NCBI RefSeq assembly: GCF_028621895.1
Contig: NZ_CP117520.1
Location: 992,001-1,056,000, forward strand
DNA: 64,000 nucleotides
Direction of reading: 5' to 3'
Source: Acinetobacter sp. GSS19
GTDB taxonomy: Bacteria > Pseudomonadota > Gammaproteobacteria > Pseudomonadales > Moraxellaceae
Shown here: positions 1 to 8,999 of the stretch, one piece after another
Numbering within the stretch: position 1 is the stretch's first letter
Layout: every line of letters begins with the position of its first letter
Made by a program: the position numbers and the translations under genes
The notes under the pieces: generated by a model
The model's input: the letters and a program-made list of their open reading frames with translations, nothing else
The model's database searches: none
What the model was told of the DNA's origin: nothing

Positions 1-25
1 CGCTTAATTGCTCTAAGCGATTGAA

Positions 26-57
26 AATAGGCTGATTTGAATCAGCCTATTTTTTTA
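26..57 (+). terminator. Rho-independent terminator of an upstream gene
   Basis: The arms AATAGGCTGAT and ATCAGCCTATT pair around a TTGA loop and are followed by a run of T. It ends a plus-strand gene lying left of the window. By synteny this could be pgk, but that gene is not visible here. Confidence 0.85.
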
Positions 58-131
58 TGATCTGGTCACAAAACTGTCATATGTATGAAATACAATTGTC
101 ATCAATAAATCACCTGTTGTGGGAAAATGTG

Positions 132-410
132 ATGAAGTTAAAACTTACACTAGCAGCTTTATTGATCGCGCCATTGGCTTTAACTGCTTGTTCTAAGAAA
201 GAAGAAGCGCCTGCGGCTGAACAAACTCAAACAGCTGCACCAGCTGATGAAAAAGTGACCCCAGAGCAACAAGCGGCAATCGATGCGATCGATAAGCCAG
301 TGATGGATGAAAAAAATACTGACTTGACTGCTGAAGAAGCCAATGCACCAGCAGAAGTTGCGACTCCAGCTGATGAAAAAGATGCTGCTGCAATTAGCGC
401 CATCAAATAA
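132..410 (+). CDS. Small Ala/Glu-rich lipoprotein
   Basis: This is a 92-residue predicted lipoprotein. A short basic N-terminus (MKLKL) and a hydrophobic segment lead into a lipobox ending LTAC at about residues 16-19, so the Cys should be lipidated. The mature part is low-complexity, acidic and Ala/Glu/Pro-rich, and no enzymatic domain is visible. An in-frame start exists at 57, but only the ATG at 132 puts a proper signal peptide at the N-terminus. The gene stands alone between two terminators. Its function is unknown; a periplasmic or envelope-attached role is inferred from the lipobox only. Confidence 0.75.
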   Translation: MKLKLTLAALLIAPLALTACSKKEEAPAAEQTQTAAPADEKVTPEQQAAIDAIDKPVMDEKNTDLTAEEANAPAEVATPADEKDAAAISAIK

Positions 411-436
411 ACCTCAATAATTGTTTGAGTTTTATT

Positions 437-464
437 AAAAAACCCCGCAACTGCGGGGTTTTTT
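437..464 (+). terminator. Rho-independent terminator
   Basis: AAAAAACCCCGCA and TGCGGGGTTTTTT form a near-perfect stem ending in a T-run, 26 bases after the lipoprotein stop codon. The A/T symmetry would let it work in both directions. Confidence 0.9.
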
Positions 465-539
465 AATAAATCCTGTGATTTGTTGCTGAATTGAAATAAA
501 TGACAAGGTAGAATATGCCGCATTACCTGGGAGGATATT

Positions 540-1577
540 ATGGCTCTTATCTCAATGCGCCAGCTCTTGGATCACGCTGCAGAACATCACTACGGCGTAC
601 CAGCTTTTAACGTAAACAACTTAGAACAAATGCGCGCAATCATGTTAGCTGCGGATGCAACTAACTCACCTGTTATTGTTCAAGCATCAGCAGGTGCCCG
701 TAAATACGCAGGTGCTCCATTCTTACGCCACTTGATTGAAGCGGCAATTGAAGAATGGCCACATATTCCAGTGGTGATGCATCAAGACCACGGTACTAGC
801 CCTGACGTATGTCAACGTTCGATCCAGTTGGGCTTTAGCTCAGTCATGATGGATGGTTCTTTGGGTGAAGATGGTAAGACACCAACCTCTTATGAATACA
901 ATGTCGATGTGACTCGCCGTGTCGTACAAATGGCACATGCGTGTGGCGTATCTGTAGAAGGTGAGATCGGTTGCCTAGGTTCTCTTGAAACAGGTATGGC
1001 CGGTGAAGAAGATGGTGTGGGTGCAGAAGGCGTACTTGACCATTCTCAACTTTTGACTTCTGTTGAAGAAGCACGTAGCTTCGTGGCAGATACCAATGTC
1101 GATGCTTTGGCGATTGCGGTAGGCACTTCACACGGTGCGTACAAGTTTACTCGTCCACCTACAGGCGATATCTTGGCGATTGACCGCATTAAAGAAATTC
1201 ACGCAGCACTCCCAAATACCCATCTTGTGATGCACGGTTCAAGCTCAGTGCCACAAGAATGGCTGGCTGTGATTAACCAGTACGGTGGCGAAATCAAGGA
1301 AACTTATGGTGTTCCGGTTGAGCAACTGGTCGAAGCGATCAAGCACGGTGTACGTAAAATCAATATCGACACTGACTTGCGTTTAGCTTCTACAGGTGCA
1401 ATGCGCCGCTTTATGGCAGAGAATCCAAGCGAATTTGATCCACGTAAATTCTTTGCGAAAACTGTCGATGCAATGAAGCAAATCTGTATTGACCGTTATG
1501 AAGCATTTGGTACAGCCGGCAATGCCGACAAGATTCGTCCAATCTCTCTTGAGAAAATGGTCGAACGCTACAAGTAA
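540..1577 (+). CDS. fba: Class II fructose-1,6-bisphosphate aldolase
   Basis: This 345-residue protein is a zinc-dependent class II aldolase. It interconverts fructose-1,6-bisphosphate with dihydroxyacetone phosphate and glyceraldehyde-3-phosphate in cytoplasmic glycolysis and gluconeogenesis. Family landmarks are the PAFNVNN segment near residue 20, the MHQDHG metal and active-site motif near residue 80, the VEGEIG segment near residue 140 and the HGSSS phosphate-binding loop near residue 230. Length and motifs fit the longer type seen in Calvin-cycle and proteobacterial enzymes. A GGGAGGA-like ribosome site precedes the ATG. In an organism that uses aromatics as carbon sources it would serve mainly gluconeogenesis, which is an inference. 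Confidence 0.95.
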   Translation: MALISMRQLLDHAAEHHYGVPAFNVNNLEQMRAIMLAADATNSPVIVQASAGARKYAGAPFLRHLIEAAIEEWPHIPVVMHQDHGTSPDVCQRSIQLGFSSVMMDGSLGEDGKTPTSYEYNVDVTRRVVQMAHACGVSVEGEIGCLGSLETGMAGEEDGVGAEGVLDHSQLLTSVEEARSFVADTNVDALAIAVGTSHGAYKFTRPPTGDILAIDRIKEIHAALPNTHLVMHGSSSVPQEWLAVINQYGGEIKETYGVPVEQLVEAIKHGVRKINIDTDLRLASTGAMRRFMAENPSEFDPRKFFAKTVDAMKQICIDRYEAFGTAGNADKIRPISLEKMVERYK

Positions 1578-1606
1578 TGTACTTGTAAGCCATTGCGAAA
1601 AATGTG

Positions 1607-1631
1607 AAAGCCCACCCTGAGTGGGCTTTTT
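1607..1631 (+). terminator. Rho-independent terminator after fba
   Basis: AAAGCCCAC and GTGGGCTTT pair around CCTGA and are followed by T residues, 30 bases after the fba stop codon. Confidence 0.88.
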
Positions 1632-1665
1632 CTATGTTTTTGATTTAAAAGAAGCACATCGTTTT

Positions 1666-2535
1666 ATGGAACTCATCTTTGCTGCTGCACTGTGTAGTGT
1701 ACTGGTCTCAATTTTGCTCAAAGTCTGTAAAACACGGGGTTTCGATACCCTACAGATGATTGCCTGTAACTATATCTCCGCCAGTCTATTGGCTTATTTC
1801 TGGTTTGAACCCGACTTCCAGCATTTATCCGTCATCGAGACACCATGGTGGTTGATTGTGGCTTTGGGTTTATTATTGCCAGGTGTTTTTGTGGCCTTAT
1901 CACAAGCATTGCAGAACGCGGGGATTCTGAAGACCGAAATTGCCCAGCGCTTATCAGTCGTGTGGTCATTGTTGGCGGCTTTCCTGATTTTTCAGGAGCA
2001 GTTCAACCTGTTCAAACTACTCGGTATTGCTTTAGGAATCGCAGGTGTCTTATTGATTCTGTTGGGTAAAACGACACAAGTCATAGATCATGAGGCGAAA
2101 TATGCAGCGATCCGGCCGTTATTAGTGGTCTGGTTGGGATATGCACTGATTGATGTTCTATTGAAATATACCACCAGTTTAGGACTGCAATTTAGTTTGG
2201 CATTGAACTTGATTTTTATCTGTGCCTGGCTGTTTGCGAGCACTTATATTAGCCTAAGCAAAAAGCATCAATGGAACCATCAAAGTATTCTGGCCGGGTT
2301 GGGTTTAGGTATCGTGAATTTTGCCAATATCGCCTTGTATGTCAAAGCCCATATGTTGTTTAAAGCCACTCCTGCACTGGTCTTTGCCGGGATGAATCTA
2401 CTGGTGGTTTTATTAGGTGTTGGTGCGGGACTGGTATTTTTTAAAGAACGTTTAAGTCTGACGAGTACATTTGGCTTGATCCTGGGGGTGGCAGCGATAT
2501 TTTGCCTAACCTTTGCCATGTCATTGCCTGCCTGA
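1666..2535 (+). CDS. EamA/DMT-family inner-membrane transporter
   Basis: This 289-residue integral membrane protein has about ten hydrophobic segments. It matches the drug/metabolite transporter (EamA) fold, with two repeated halves of roughly 140 residues. A typical family segment, IFQEQFN, lies near residue 105, at the end of the first repeat. The start is set at the ATG at 1666. The in-frame start at 1621 would put 15 polar residues ahead of the first membrane helix and overlaps the fba terminator. The substrate cannot be read from the sequence; members export amino acids, metabolites or drugs. It has no operon partner. Confidence 0.8.
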   Translation: MELIFAAALCSVLVSILLKVCKTRGFDTLQMIACNYISASLLAYFWFEPDFQHLSVIETPWWLIVALGLLLPGVFVALSQALQNAGILKTEIAQRLSVVWSLLAAFLIFQEQFNLFKLLGIALGIAGVLLILLGKTTQVIDHEAKYAAIRPLLVVWLGYALIDVLLKYTTSLGLQFSLALNLIFICAWLFASTYISLSKKHQWNHQSILAGLGLGIVNFANIALYVKAHMLFKATPALVFAGMNLLVVLLGVGAGLVFFKERLSLTSTFGLILGVAAIFCLTFAMSLPA

Positions 2536-2543
2536 CTACAGAT

Positions 2544-2741
2544 TTACACCAAGTAGGTTTTTAAAAACGCTTTGGGATAGCGAAACAGATCAAGTCGGCT
2601 AGATAATCCTAAAAGTTTGCCCGGTTTGGTACATAAAGGACAGGCAGGGTAGAACACCACATCATTTTTAAATCTAAATAGATAAATACGCTGACACAGT
2701 GGACAGATAAATTTCATTGGGAATTTTGTGTTTAATGCCAT
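2544..2741 (-). CDS. Small double-CXXC zinc-ribbon-like protein
   Basis: This 65-residue protein carries two CPLC knuckles, at about residues 17-20 and 34-37, which is the spacing of a zinc ribbon. An AAGGAG ribosome site lies about 8 bases before the ATG at 2741, supporting that start. The rest is basic and aromatic with no recognisable domain. It is convergent with the EamA gene, with only 8 bases between the stop codons. The product probably binds zinc; its role is unknown. Confidence 0.6.
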   Translation of the reverse strand: MALNTKFPMKFICPLCQRIYLFRFKNDVVFYPACPLCTKPGKLLGLSSRLDLFRYPKAFLKTYLV

Positions 2742-2804
2742 TTTAAAATGCTCCTTATTTTTAGAGTTACGATAGAGCAGTATTATGAAAATAATAAGTC
2801 AGCA

Positions 2805-2825
2805 CAAAGGGCGATCCGCCCTTTG
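2805..2825 (-). terminator. Possible terminator hairpin after the nitroreductase
   Basis: A perfect 9-base-pair stem, CAAAGGGCG with CGCCCTTTG, has a 3-base loop and lies 13 bases past the nitroreductase stop codon. No uninterrupted T-run follows on the minus strand, so termination efficiency is uncertain. Confidence 0.5.
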
Positions 2826-2838
2826 CGGTAAGGACATG

Positions 2839-3492
2839 TTACAGGTGTGTAAAAATTTGTTCTGCAGGCAAACGTGATTTAGGCAGCTGGGCATTAAAAT
2901 CATTGTCACTGCGATAGCCTAAGGTCATGATGACAGAGCTTTTTAAGCCCTTGCTGGCCAGATCAAACTCAGTATTCAGGATGTTTTCATCAAAGCCACC
3001 AATCGGCGTTGCATCAATCCCTTCAATCCCTGCCGCCAGGAGCAGATGACCAAGGGCAATAAAGGTTTGGTTTTCCATCCAGCCTTGCAAATCGCCTTTT
3101 TCGTCACGGTAGAAATTCACATAACCGATACGGCTGTCTTTTTGTCCTTGCTTGGCTTTTTCATCTTTAAAACGACCGCTCTGCTCATCATTTTGTAACA
3201 GGGTATCGAGATAGTCTTCGCTGATATCTGTACGAGTACAGAACACAATGGTATGTGATGAATCTAGTACTTTAGGTGCATTGTAGGCATAACGGCCTAC
3301 CAGTGATTTTGCAATACGCTGTTTCGCGGCATCATTGTCTGCCACTAAAAAATGCCACGGCTGGATATTGATAGACGACGGCGTAAAACGGAGGACTTCG
3401 AGTAAAGCTTCAAATTGTTGTTGAGGAATTTTTTTCTCTGGATTGTACGCTTTAGTCGTATAACGGGTTTGTGCGATATTGAGTAGATCCAT
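2839..3492 (-). CDS. NfsB-like FMN nitroreductase
   Basis: This 217-residue protein is of the oxygen-insensitive NAD(P)H nitroreductase family, which uses FMN to reduce nitro compounds or quinones in the cytoplasm. Features are an N-terminal RYTTKAYNPEK segment typical of NfsB, the FTPSSINIQPW motif near residue 40 (FMN contact) and a C-terminal LGYRSD. Length fits the family at about 217 residues. The gene stands alone and is divergent from the HpcH-type aldolase gene across about 270 bases. The natural substrate cannot be deduced, so the symbol is left blank. Confidence 0.85.
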   Translation of the reverse strand: MDLLNIAQTRYTTKAYNPEKKIPQQQFEALLEVLRFTPSSINIQPWHFLVADNDAAKQRIAKSLVGRYAYNAPKVLDSSHTIVFCTRTDISEDYLDTLLQNDEQSGRFKDEKAKQGQKDSRIGYVNFYRDEKGDLQGWMENQTFIALGHLLLAAGIEGIDATPIGGFDENILNTEFDLASKGLKSSVIMTLGYRSDNDFNAQLPKSRLPAEQIFTHL

Positions 3493-3762
3493 GATTTTTT
3501 ACCTAATCATCAGGAGAATAATAAAACATGTGTGATAACCAGCCGTGTGTCAGCTGATTTCGATGAACAGTCTTTCACTTGGAGGATGATAATGCGAATA
3601 TCGAGTAAAGTTGAACAATTTCTTGTGTTTTGAAACGACGTGCTTATCAATAAAATCGCTTAAGTCATTGAATCTATCTATTGGTGTTTGGCCTTAAAAA
3701 GACGTATAGATAAATCATGCTACGACCGACCCGAAAAGACGATATTTGAGAGGGATTTTTGC

Positions 3763-4557
3763 TTGGATCATACCAATTATTTTAAGAAAAAATTAAAAAC
3801 CCAACAGCAGATTGGCTTGTGGGTGGGATTGGCGGATGCCTATGGCACCGAAATCGCCGCGAATGCGGGATTTGACTGGCTATTGATCGATGGTGAACAT
3901 GCACCTAGTGATCTTAGAACCACCTTGTCACAATTGCAAAGTATTGCAGCGTATCCGTCTCAAGCAGTGGTACGTCCACCGATTGGCAGCGTACAGTTGA
4001 TCAAGCAGCTTTTAGATATTGGTGCACAAACACTGTTGATTCCGATGGTGGAAACCGTGGAACAGGCCGAATTAATGGTCAAAGCAGTGCGTTACCCGCC
4101 AGAAGGTATCCGTGGTGTTGGAGCTGCATTGGCACGTGCAACCCGTTGGAACAGTATTCCGGACTATTATGCCATTGCGCATGAAAATATCTGTTTGCTG
4201 ATTCAGATTGAATCGGTCACCGGATTGCAAAATCTGGATGATATTTTAAAAGTTGATGGCATCGATGGTGTTTTTATTGGTGCAGTGGATTTGTCGGCAA
4301 CGATGGGTTTTCAGGGTGATCCTAACCATCCGGAAGTACAAAAAGCAGTCGTGGATGCCATTCAACGGATTCGTGCAGCGGGTAAGGCGGCAGGAATTCT
4401 GTCTACCTCGCATGAGATCACACAAAAATATATTGAACTCGGCACAGAATTTGTCGCGGTGGGTGTTGATACCAGTGTGCTGATGCAATCCTTACGTCAG
4501 TTATTGGCCAAATACAAAGAAAATGAGCAAGTTCCACAGCCACAAGGTGGTTATTAA
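3763..4557 (+). CDS. HpcH/HpaI-family 2-oxo-acid aldolase
   Basis: This class II pyruvate aldolase of about 264 residues resembles 4-hydroxy-2-oxoheptanedioate aldolase. That enzyme cleaves 4-hydroxy-2-oxo acids to pyruvate and an aldehyde with a divalent metal. Motifs are IGLWVGLADAY near the N-terminus, LLIDGEHAP near residue 45 (catalytic His and metal region), RPPIGS, IQIE and FIGAVDLSATMG near residue 170. The start is taken as TTG at 3763, preceded by GAGAGGGA at about 7 bases; this gives the family's usual length. An upstream in-frame TTG at 3688 would add a non-conserved extension. No other homoprotocatechuate genes are nearby, so the pathway is uncertain. Confidence 0.8.
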   Translation: MDHTNYFKKKLKTQQQIGLWVGLADAYGTEIAANAGFDWLLIDGEHAPSDLRTTLSQLQSIAAYPSQAVVRPPIGSVQLIKQLLDIGAQTLLIPMVETVEQAELMVKAVRYPPEGIRGVGAALARATRWNSIPDYYAIAHENICLLIQIESVTGLQNLDDILKVDGIDGVFIGAVDLSATMGFQGDPNHPEVQKAVVDAIQRIRAAGKAAGILSTSHEITQKYIELGTEFVAVGVDTSVLMQSLRQLLAKYKENEQVPQPQGGY

Positions 4558-4587
4558 TTCTGCTGGATATCATCAGTTTTTAGCTAA

Positions 4588-4620
4588 GGTCATACTGATA
4601 TTAGTATGACCATTTTTTTA
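4588..4620 (+). terminator. Terminator of the aldolase gene, inside the lpxH 3' end
   Basis: GGTCATACT and AGTATGACC form a perfect 9-base-pair stem around GATATT, followed by ATTTTTTTA. The 3' arm and T-run are also the last codons of lpxH on the opposite strand. Confidence 0.85.
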
Positions 4621-5317
4621 ACTGTAATGCTGCGGGTTGTTCTGGACTGATCTCCAGAATTTGTGCGTCATGCTCGCGCCAATCTCCGAGCACAATACGC
4701 TGTTTGTTGCCCAGGGTATGAATCGCGGGACGATGGGTATGGCCGTGAATCAGGATATCCACATTGGCCAAGGCCTGTTCAACCGCTTGTGGATTGACAT
4801 CCATCACCTCATAACTTTTGAATTGTTGTGCTGCATGGCTTTTTTTGCGGAAACCGCTGGCCAGTTGGAGACGGAAGCTTAACGGAGTTTTGCGTAACAG
4901 GGCAAGTAACAGGGGATTACGGATAATTTTACGAAAGCGCTGATAGGACACATCATCGGTACAGAGTAAATCACCGTGTTCAAGACGTATCGTTTGACCA
5001 GCAATGTTTAAGGTGGTGATTTCGGGCAACAGTTGCCCCTGAAATTTGTTTAAAAACACGTGATGTAAAGCGAAATCACGGTTACCGACCAAGAAAAATA
5101 CCTGATTACCCGCTTGAGTAAATCGTTGTAAAGCCACAATGATTTCATCGAGCCAGGGTGCAGAATAGTCATCGCCAATCCAGGCATTAAACCAGTCACC
5201 CAGAATATACAGATTGGTTTGTTGGTGCTGATAGTGTGTCAATAAATCTAAAAACCCTCGAACAAGTCGAGGGTGTTCAGGTGACAAATGTAGATCTGAG
5301 ATAAACAGATAGGTCAC
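4601..5317 (-). CDS. lpxH: UDP-2,3-diacylglucosamine diphosphatase LpxH
   Basis: This 238-residue calcineurin-like phosphoesterase hydrolyses UDP-2,3-diacylglucosamine to lipid X and UMP, a cytoplasmic, membrane-associated step of lipid A synthesis. The metal-binding motifs are in order: FISDLHL near residue 5, GDWFNAW near 40, GNRDF near 78, EHGD near 113 and HGHTHRP near 193. Length fits LpxH. The start codon is GTG at 5317. It lies 18 bases behind ppiB and is probably co-transcribed with it. lpxB, a later step of the same pathway, is also in this window. Confidence 0.93.
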   Translation of the reverse strand: MTYLFISDLHLSPEHPRLVRGFLDLLTHYQHQQTNLYILGDWFNAWIGDDYSAPWLDEIIVALQRFTQAGNQVFFLVGNRDFALHHVFLNKFQGQLLPEITTLNIAGQTIRLEHGDLLCTDDVSYQRFRKIIRNPLLLALLRKTPLSFRLQLASGFRKKSHAAQQFKSYEVMDVNPQAVEQALANVDILIHGHTHRPAIHTLGNKQRIVLGDWREHDAQILEISPEQPAALQLKKWSY

Positions 5318-5335
5318 AAAATCACTCGGTATGGA

Positions 5336-5845
5336 TTACTCAGAGATGATTTTAGCAGATTCGATCACCACATTTTCTAGTGGAACATCTGCGTGGTAGC
5401 CACGGTTACCAGTACGCACGCCTTTGATTTCATTCACGACGTCCATACCTTCAACGACTTTACCAAATACGGCATAGCCCCAACCTTGAGCAGTTTTGCC
5501 TGTATGGTTCAAGAAGCTGTTGTTTTTCACGTTAATGAAGAACTGAGCAGAAGCTGAGTGTGGTGCTTGGGTACGTGCCATTGCGATCGTGCCGACATCG
5601 TTGCTCAAACCGTTATCCGCTTCGTTTTCGATTGAATCGCGGGTTGCTTTTTCTTTAAAGTTTTCGTCCATGCCACCGCCTTGGATCATGAAGCCATCAA
5701 TCACACGGTGGAAAATGACGCCGTCATAAAAACCATCACGCACGTATTGCAGGAAGTTCTCAGCAGTTTTTGGTGCTTTTTCAGTGTTCAGTTCAAGAAC
5801 AATACGACCTTTATTGGTGTTTAATTCGACTTGAGGAAAACTCAT
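5336..5845 (-). CDS. ppiB: Cyclophilin-type peptidyl-prolyl cis-trans isomerase
   Basis: This 169-residue cytoplasmic cyclophilin catalyses cis-trans isomerisation of X-Pro bonds. It has no signal peptide, which points to PpiB rather than PpiA. Core motifs are [13 protein letters not shown] (catalytic Arg) near residue 45, the SASAQFFIN segment near 95 and the GYAVFGKV segment near 120. It is the first gene of a probable two-gene unit with lpxH, and shares a 166-base divergent promoter region with glnS. Confidence 0.93.
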   Translation of the reverse strand: MSFPQVELNTNKGRIVLELNTEKAPKTAENFLQYVRDGFYDGVIFHRVIDGFMIQGGGMDENFKEKATRDSIENEADNGLSNDVGTIAMARTQAPHSASAQFFINVKNNSFLNHTGKTAQGWGYAVFGKVVEGMDVVNEIKGVRTGNRGYHADVPLENVVIESAKIISE

Positions 5846-6011
5846 TAGACAATCTCCTAAACATGGACAGTAAAGCCATGGGTTTTTTGGTTGAGAGAAG
5901 CATAAGCAAACTGTAAACTACAAGGCAAGTAGAAACGTGAATTTCTTTGTGAAAAATCAAAGTTTGCGTTTTAATTATTCCAAATTTTATTGAAGAAGTG
6001 ATCAATCGATT

Positions 6012-7736
6012 ATGAAGCCGAATGATGTTGTTTCATCCCTGCCAACGAACCCGACACTAGATAACAATGCCTCTGTCGATGCTGCGCAGCAAGAACAACA
6101 GGCTGGCTTAGACTTTATTCGTCAGGTGATTACCGATGATTTGGCTGCGGGCCGTACTGAAAAAGTCATTACCCGTTTCCCGCCAGAGCCGAATGGCTAT
6201 TTGCACATTGGTCACGTCAAAGCGATTTGTTTGAACTTCGGTATTGCTGAAGAATTCAAGGGCTTATGCAACCTGCGTTTTGATGATACCAACCCGGATG
6301 CAGAAGAACAGGAATATGTTGATGGTATTGCCAATGATGTAAAATGGCTGGGTTTTCAGTGGGATGGCGAGCCACGTTACGCCTCCAGCTATTTTGACCA
6401 GTTGTATGCCTGGGCGATCCAGTTGATTGAACAGGGGGATGCTTATGTGGATTTGCAAAGCCCGGAAGACATCAAACTGAACCGTGGTAACTTTGTAGAG
6501 CCGGGTAAAAACTCACCGTACCGTGACACAAGCGTTGAGGAAAACCTCGCGCGTTTTGAACAAATGCGTAACGGTGAGCTAGGTGAAGGTAAAGCCGTCT
6601 TGCGTGCCAAGATTGATATGGCATCACCAAATGTGCACATGCGTGATCCGATTCTGTATCGTGTCTTACATTCGACTCACCATCAGACAGGCGACAAGTG
6701 GAAAATCTACCCGATGTACGATTATGCCCATCCATTGTCGGATGCGATTGAAGGCATTACTCACTCTTTATGTACGCTGGAATTCCAGGATCACCGTCCA
6801 TTCTATGACTGGGTGGTGGCAAAGGTAAAATCAGCAGCAGTACCACACCAGTACGAATCTAGCCGTCTCAATGTCGACTACACCATTACCTCGAAGCGTA
6901 AATTACGTAAGCTGGTTGAAGGTGGTCATGTGCAAGGTTGGGATGACCCACGTATGCCAACCGTGGTGGGTATGCGCCGTCGCGGTTTTACCCCGGAAGG
7001 TCTGCGTGATTTCTGTAAGCGTGTAGGCGTGTCGAAAACCGATGGTATTGTCGATGTCGCGATGCTGGAGTTCTGTATCCGTCAATCACTGGAAAATACC
7101 GCGTCGCGTGGTATGGCCGTATTGAATCCGTTAAAAGTGACTCTGACCAATTTACCGGAAGAGATGGACTTGACCCATGCCCGTCATCCAAACGTGGAGA
7201 TGGGTGAACGTTTGATTCCGCTGACACGTGAAATTTACATCGACCGTAAAGACTTTGAAGAAGAGCCACCAAAAGGCTTTAAACGCCTGATTCCGGGTGG
7301 GGAAGTGCGTTTGCGTCATGCCTACGTGATCAAGTGCGATGAAATTCTGAAGGATGAAAATGGTGAAATTGTTGAGCTGAAATGTTCAATCGACCCAGAA
7401 ACTTTAGGTAAAAATCCGGAAGGCCGTAAGGTCAAAGGCGTGATTCACTGGGTATCGGCAAGCAAAGGCATTCCTGCTGAAGTCCGCATTTATGACCGTC
7501 TGTTTAATGAAGCAGATCCAGAAACAGGGGATGACTTCCTGGCGAATCTAAACCCTGATTCATTAAAGATCGTTCAGGCAGTGGTTGAGCCAGCCTTGGC
7601 TGAAGCAGTCCCAGAACAGCGCTTCCAATTTGAACGTGAAGGTTATTTTGTTGCAGACCGTTATGATCACAGCATAGAAAAACCAGTGTTTAACCGTATT
7701 CTGGACTTAAAAGACAGCTTTAAACCGGGCAAGTAA
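6012..7736 (+). CDS. glnS: Glutaminyl-tRNA synthetase
   Basis: This 574-residue class I aminoacyl-tRNA synthetase charges tRNA-Gln with glutamine and ATP. The [12 protein letters not shown] signature, containing the HIGH motif, lies near residue 55. The second ATP-binding motif appears as [10 protein letters not shown] near residue 295, in place of the usual MSKRK. An anticodon-binding beta-barrel region fills the C-terminal third. It is about 20 residues longer than the E. coli enzyme, mostly because of a polar N-terminal extension before the catalytic core. It is monocistronic, with a strong terminator. Confidence 0.96.
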   Translation: MKPNDVVSSLPTNPTLDNNASVDAAQQEQQAGLDFIRQVITDDLAAGRTEKVITRFPPEPNGYLHIGHVKAICLNFGIAEEFKGLCNLRFDDTNPDAEEQEYVDGIANDVKWLGFQWDGEPRYASSYFDQLYAWAIQLIEQGDAYVDLQSPEDIKLNRGNFVEPGKNSPYRDTSVEENLARFEQMRNGELGEGKAVLRAKIDMASPNVHMRDPILYRVLHSTHHQTGDKWKIYPMYDYAHPLSDAIEGITHSLCTLEFQDHRPFYDWVVAKVKSAAVPHQYESSRLNVDYTITSKRKLRKLVEGGHVQGWDDPRMPTVVGMRRRGFTPEGLRDFCKRVGVSKTDGIVDVAMLEFCIRQSLENTASRGMAVLNPLKVTLTNLPEEMDLTHARHPNVEMGERLIPLTREIYIDRKDFEEEPPKGFKRLIPGGEVRLRHAYVIKCDEILKDENGEIVELKCSIDPETLGKNPEGRKVKGVIHWVSASKGIPAEVRIYDRLFNEADPETGDDFLANLNPDSLKIVQAVVEPALAEAVPEQRFQFEREGYFVADRYDHSIEKPVFNRILDLKDSFKPGK

Positions 7737-7753
7737 TTGCTTGGATTCTTTAT

Positions 7754-7783
7754 AAAAAAACCCAACTGCTGTTGGGTTTTTTT
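7754..7783 (+). terminator. Bidirectional terminator between glnS and the GST gene
   Basis: A-rich CCCAAC and GTTGGG T-rich arms pair around TGCT. A-tract and T-tract flank the stem symmetrically, so it can serve both glnS and the convergent GST gene. Confidence 0.9.
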
Positions 7784-7808
7784 ATGGTTGATTCAGTTGA
7801 TCAGTAGA

Positions 7809-8450
7809 TCAATCCATGCAGGGCTTTTGGCTCAAAATTTCCTGTTTGGCATCTGCAGCCCATTGCTGCATTTCTGGCAAGGCGATCATGCGCTCCATCC
7901 ATTGTTGGCTAGCTTGGGAAAAGGGTAAGTGATAGCTTTTTGCCCGAAAAGCCACTGGCGCAAAGTAGGCATCTACCGCGGTAAAATCTGGCCCAGCCAG
8001 ATAAGGACCGCCAAAACGCTCCAGACCTTGTTGCCACAAAGCATCCATACGTTCTAGGTCATTTTTCAGTGCAGATGAAAGTTCAGTGAAGGGTTGATCC
8101 AGGGTGCAGTTCATTGGGCAGTCTTGGCGTAAATGGGGAAATCCGGCGTGCATCTCGGCGATGGCACAACGAGACCAGCAACGCGCCTGTGCAGAGGCTG
8201 GAAATACATGTGGATAGTGCTCAGCCAGAGTTTCGATAATCGCCAAAGATTCCCAGATCACCGTATTGCCGTCATGCAAGCATGGGACTTTGCCCGTTGG
8301 GGAAAAGCTGAGGTAACGTTGTGTACGGGTATCCAGCGGGCTAAAAGTACACATCTGTTCCTGAAAAGGAATTTGTTTGACCCGCATCAGCAGCCAGACA
8401 CGTAACGACCAGGAAGAAAAATTTTTATCACCAATCCAGAGTTGATACAT
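7809..8450 (-). CDS. Glutathione S-transferase family protein
   Basis: This 213-residue cytosolic GST-like protein has an N-terminal thioredoxin-fold domain. NFSSWSLR near residue 10 holds the likely glutathione-activating Ser. TGKVPCL near residue 52 includes the cis-Pro, and WESLAIIETLAE near residue 65 is the glutathione-contacting Glu-Ser pair. An all-helical C-terminal domain follows. The substrate is unknown; such proteins handle electrophiles or isomerise small molecules. It is convergent with glnS and 15 bases downstream of the LRAT-domain gene, so those two may share a transcript only if read-through occurs. Confidence 0.85.
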   Translation of the reverse strand: MYQLWIGDKNFSSWSLRVWLLMRVKQIPFQEQMCTFSPLDTRTQRYLSFSPTGKVPCLHDGNTVIWESLAIIETLAEHYPHVFPASAQARCWSRCAIAEMHAGFPHLRQDCPMNCTLDQPFTELSSALKNDLERMDALWQQGLERFGGPYLAGPDFTAVDAYFAPVAFRAKSYHLPFSQASQQWMERMIALPEMQQWAADAKQEILSQKPCMD

Positions 8451-8465
8451 TGGCTGCTCCTGAGT

Positions 8466-8999
8466 TTATTTTTTCGGATGTTGTTCTTTTAACAAGAGGT
8501 GTGTTGGTATTTGCATCTTGGCTTTATCGCGCAATTTTTTCTTGATATAGAGCACCAAGGCAAAACAGGTGGTGGTCACGGTGAGTATCGCGCTGTTCAT
8601 AAAGGACATCAGTGAACTGACATAACCAATCGTTGTTAACCTGTGCATCATTTTGACCACCTGAGTGCTACTTTCTACTCCGGTAATGGCCCAAGAACAC
8701 AAGTGTTCACAGTTGTTGATGATTAGATGATAGTTGTTTTCATGCATGCGAGAACGCATACGCCGAATGACTGTACGACCTTTATATTTCGGCTGATCAT
8801 AGTTACGTACCAGAATTTTTTTGCCGTGGGAAAATTTTTGCAGACTGGTGATTTCAATCGGATGCTTTTTGAAGAGATGGGCAAAACCGGAATAATGGAT
8901 GACACGGCCACGCCCAGCATAAATGCCATGATGTGAATAGCCCAAATGTTTGACGATGAGATGAGCTCCGAGAGGAAAGCGTTTTGCTCGCTGTTGCAT
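8466..8999 (-). CDS. LRAT-domain (NlpC/P60-like) protein with C-terminal membrane anchor
   Basis: This 177-residue protein has a lecithin:retinol acyltransferase-type papain-like fold. GAHLIVKHLG and YSHHGIYAGRG carry the catalytic His near residues 20-28. VIHYSG follows, and NNCEHLCSW carries the catalytic Cys near residue 103. A hydrophobic stretch (FMNSAILTVTTTCFALVLYI) followed by lysines forms a likely C-terminal membrane anchor. The start is placed at ATG 8999 because the longer in-frame extension to 9113 lies outside the conserved domain. The family includes phospholipid acyltransferases and thiol hydrolases; the bacterial substrate is unknown. Confidence 0.75.
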   Translation of the reverse strand: MQQRAKRFPLGAHLIVKHLGYSHHGIYAGRGRVIHYSGFAHLFKKHPIEITSLQKFSHGKKILVRNYDQPKYKGRTVIRRMRSRMHENNYHLIINNCEHLCSWAITGVESSTQVVKMMHRLTTIGYVSSLMSFMNSAILTVTTTCFALVLYIKKKLRDKAKMQIPTHLLLKEQHPKK

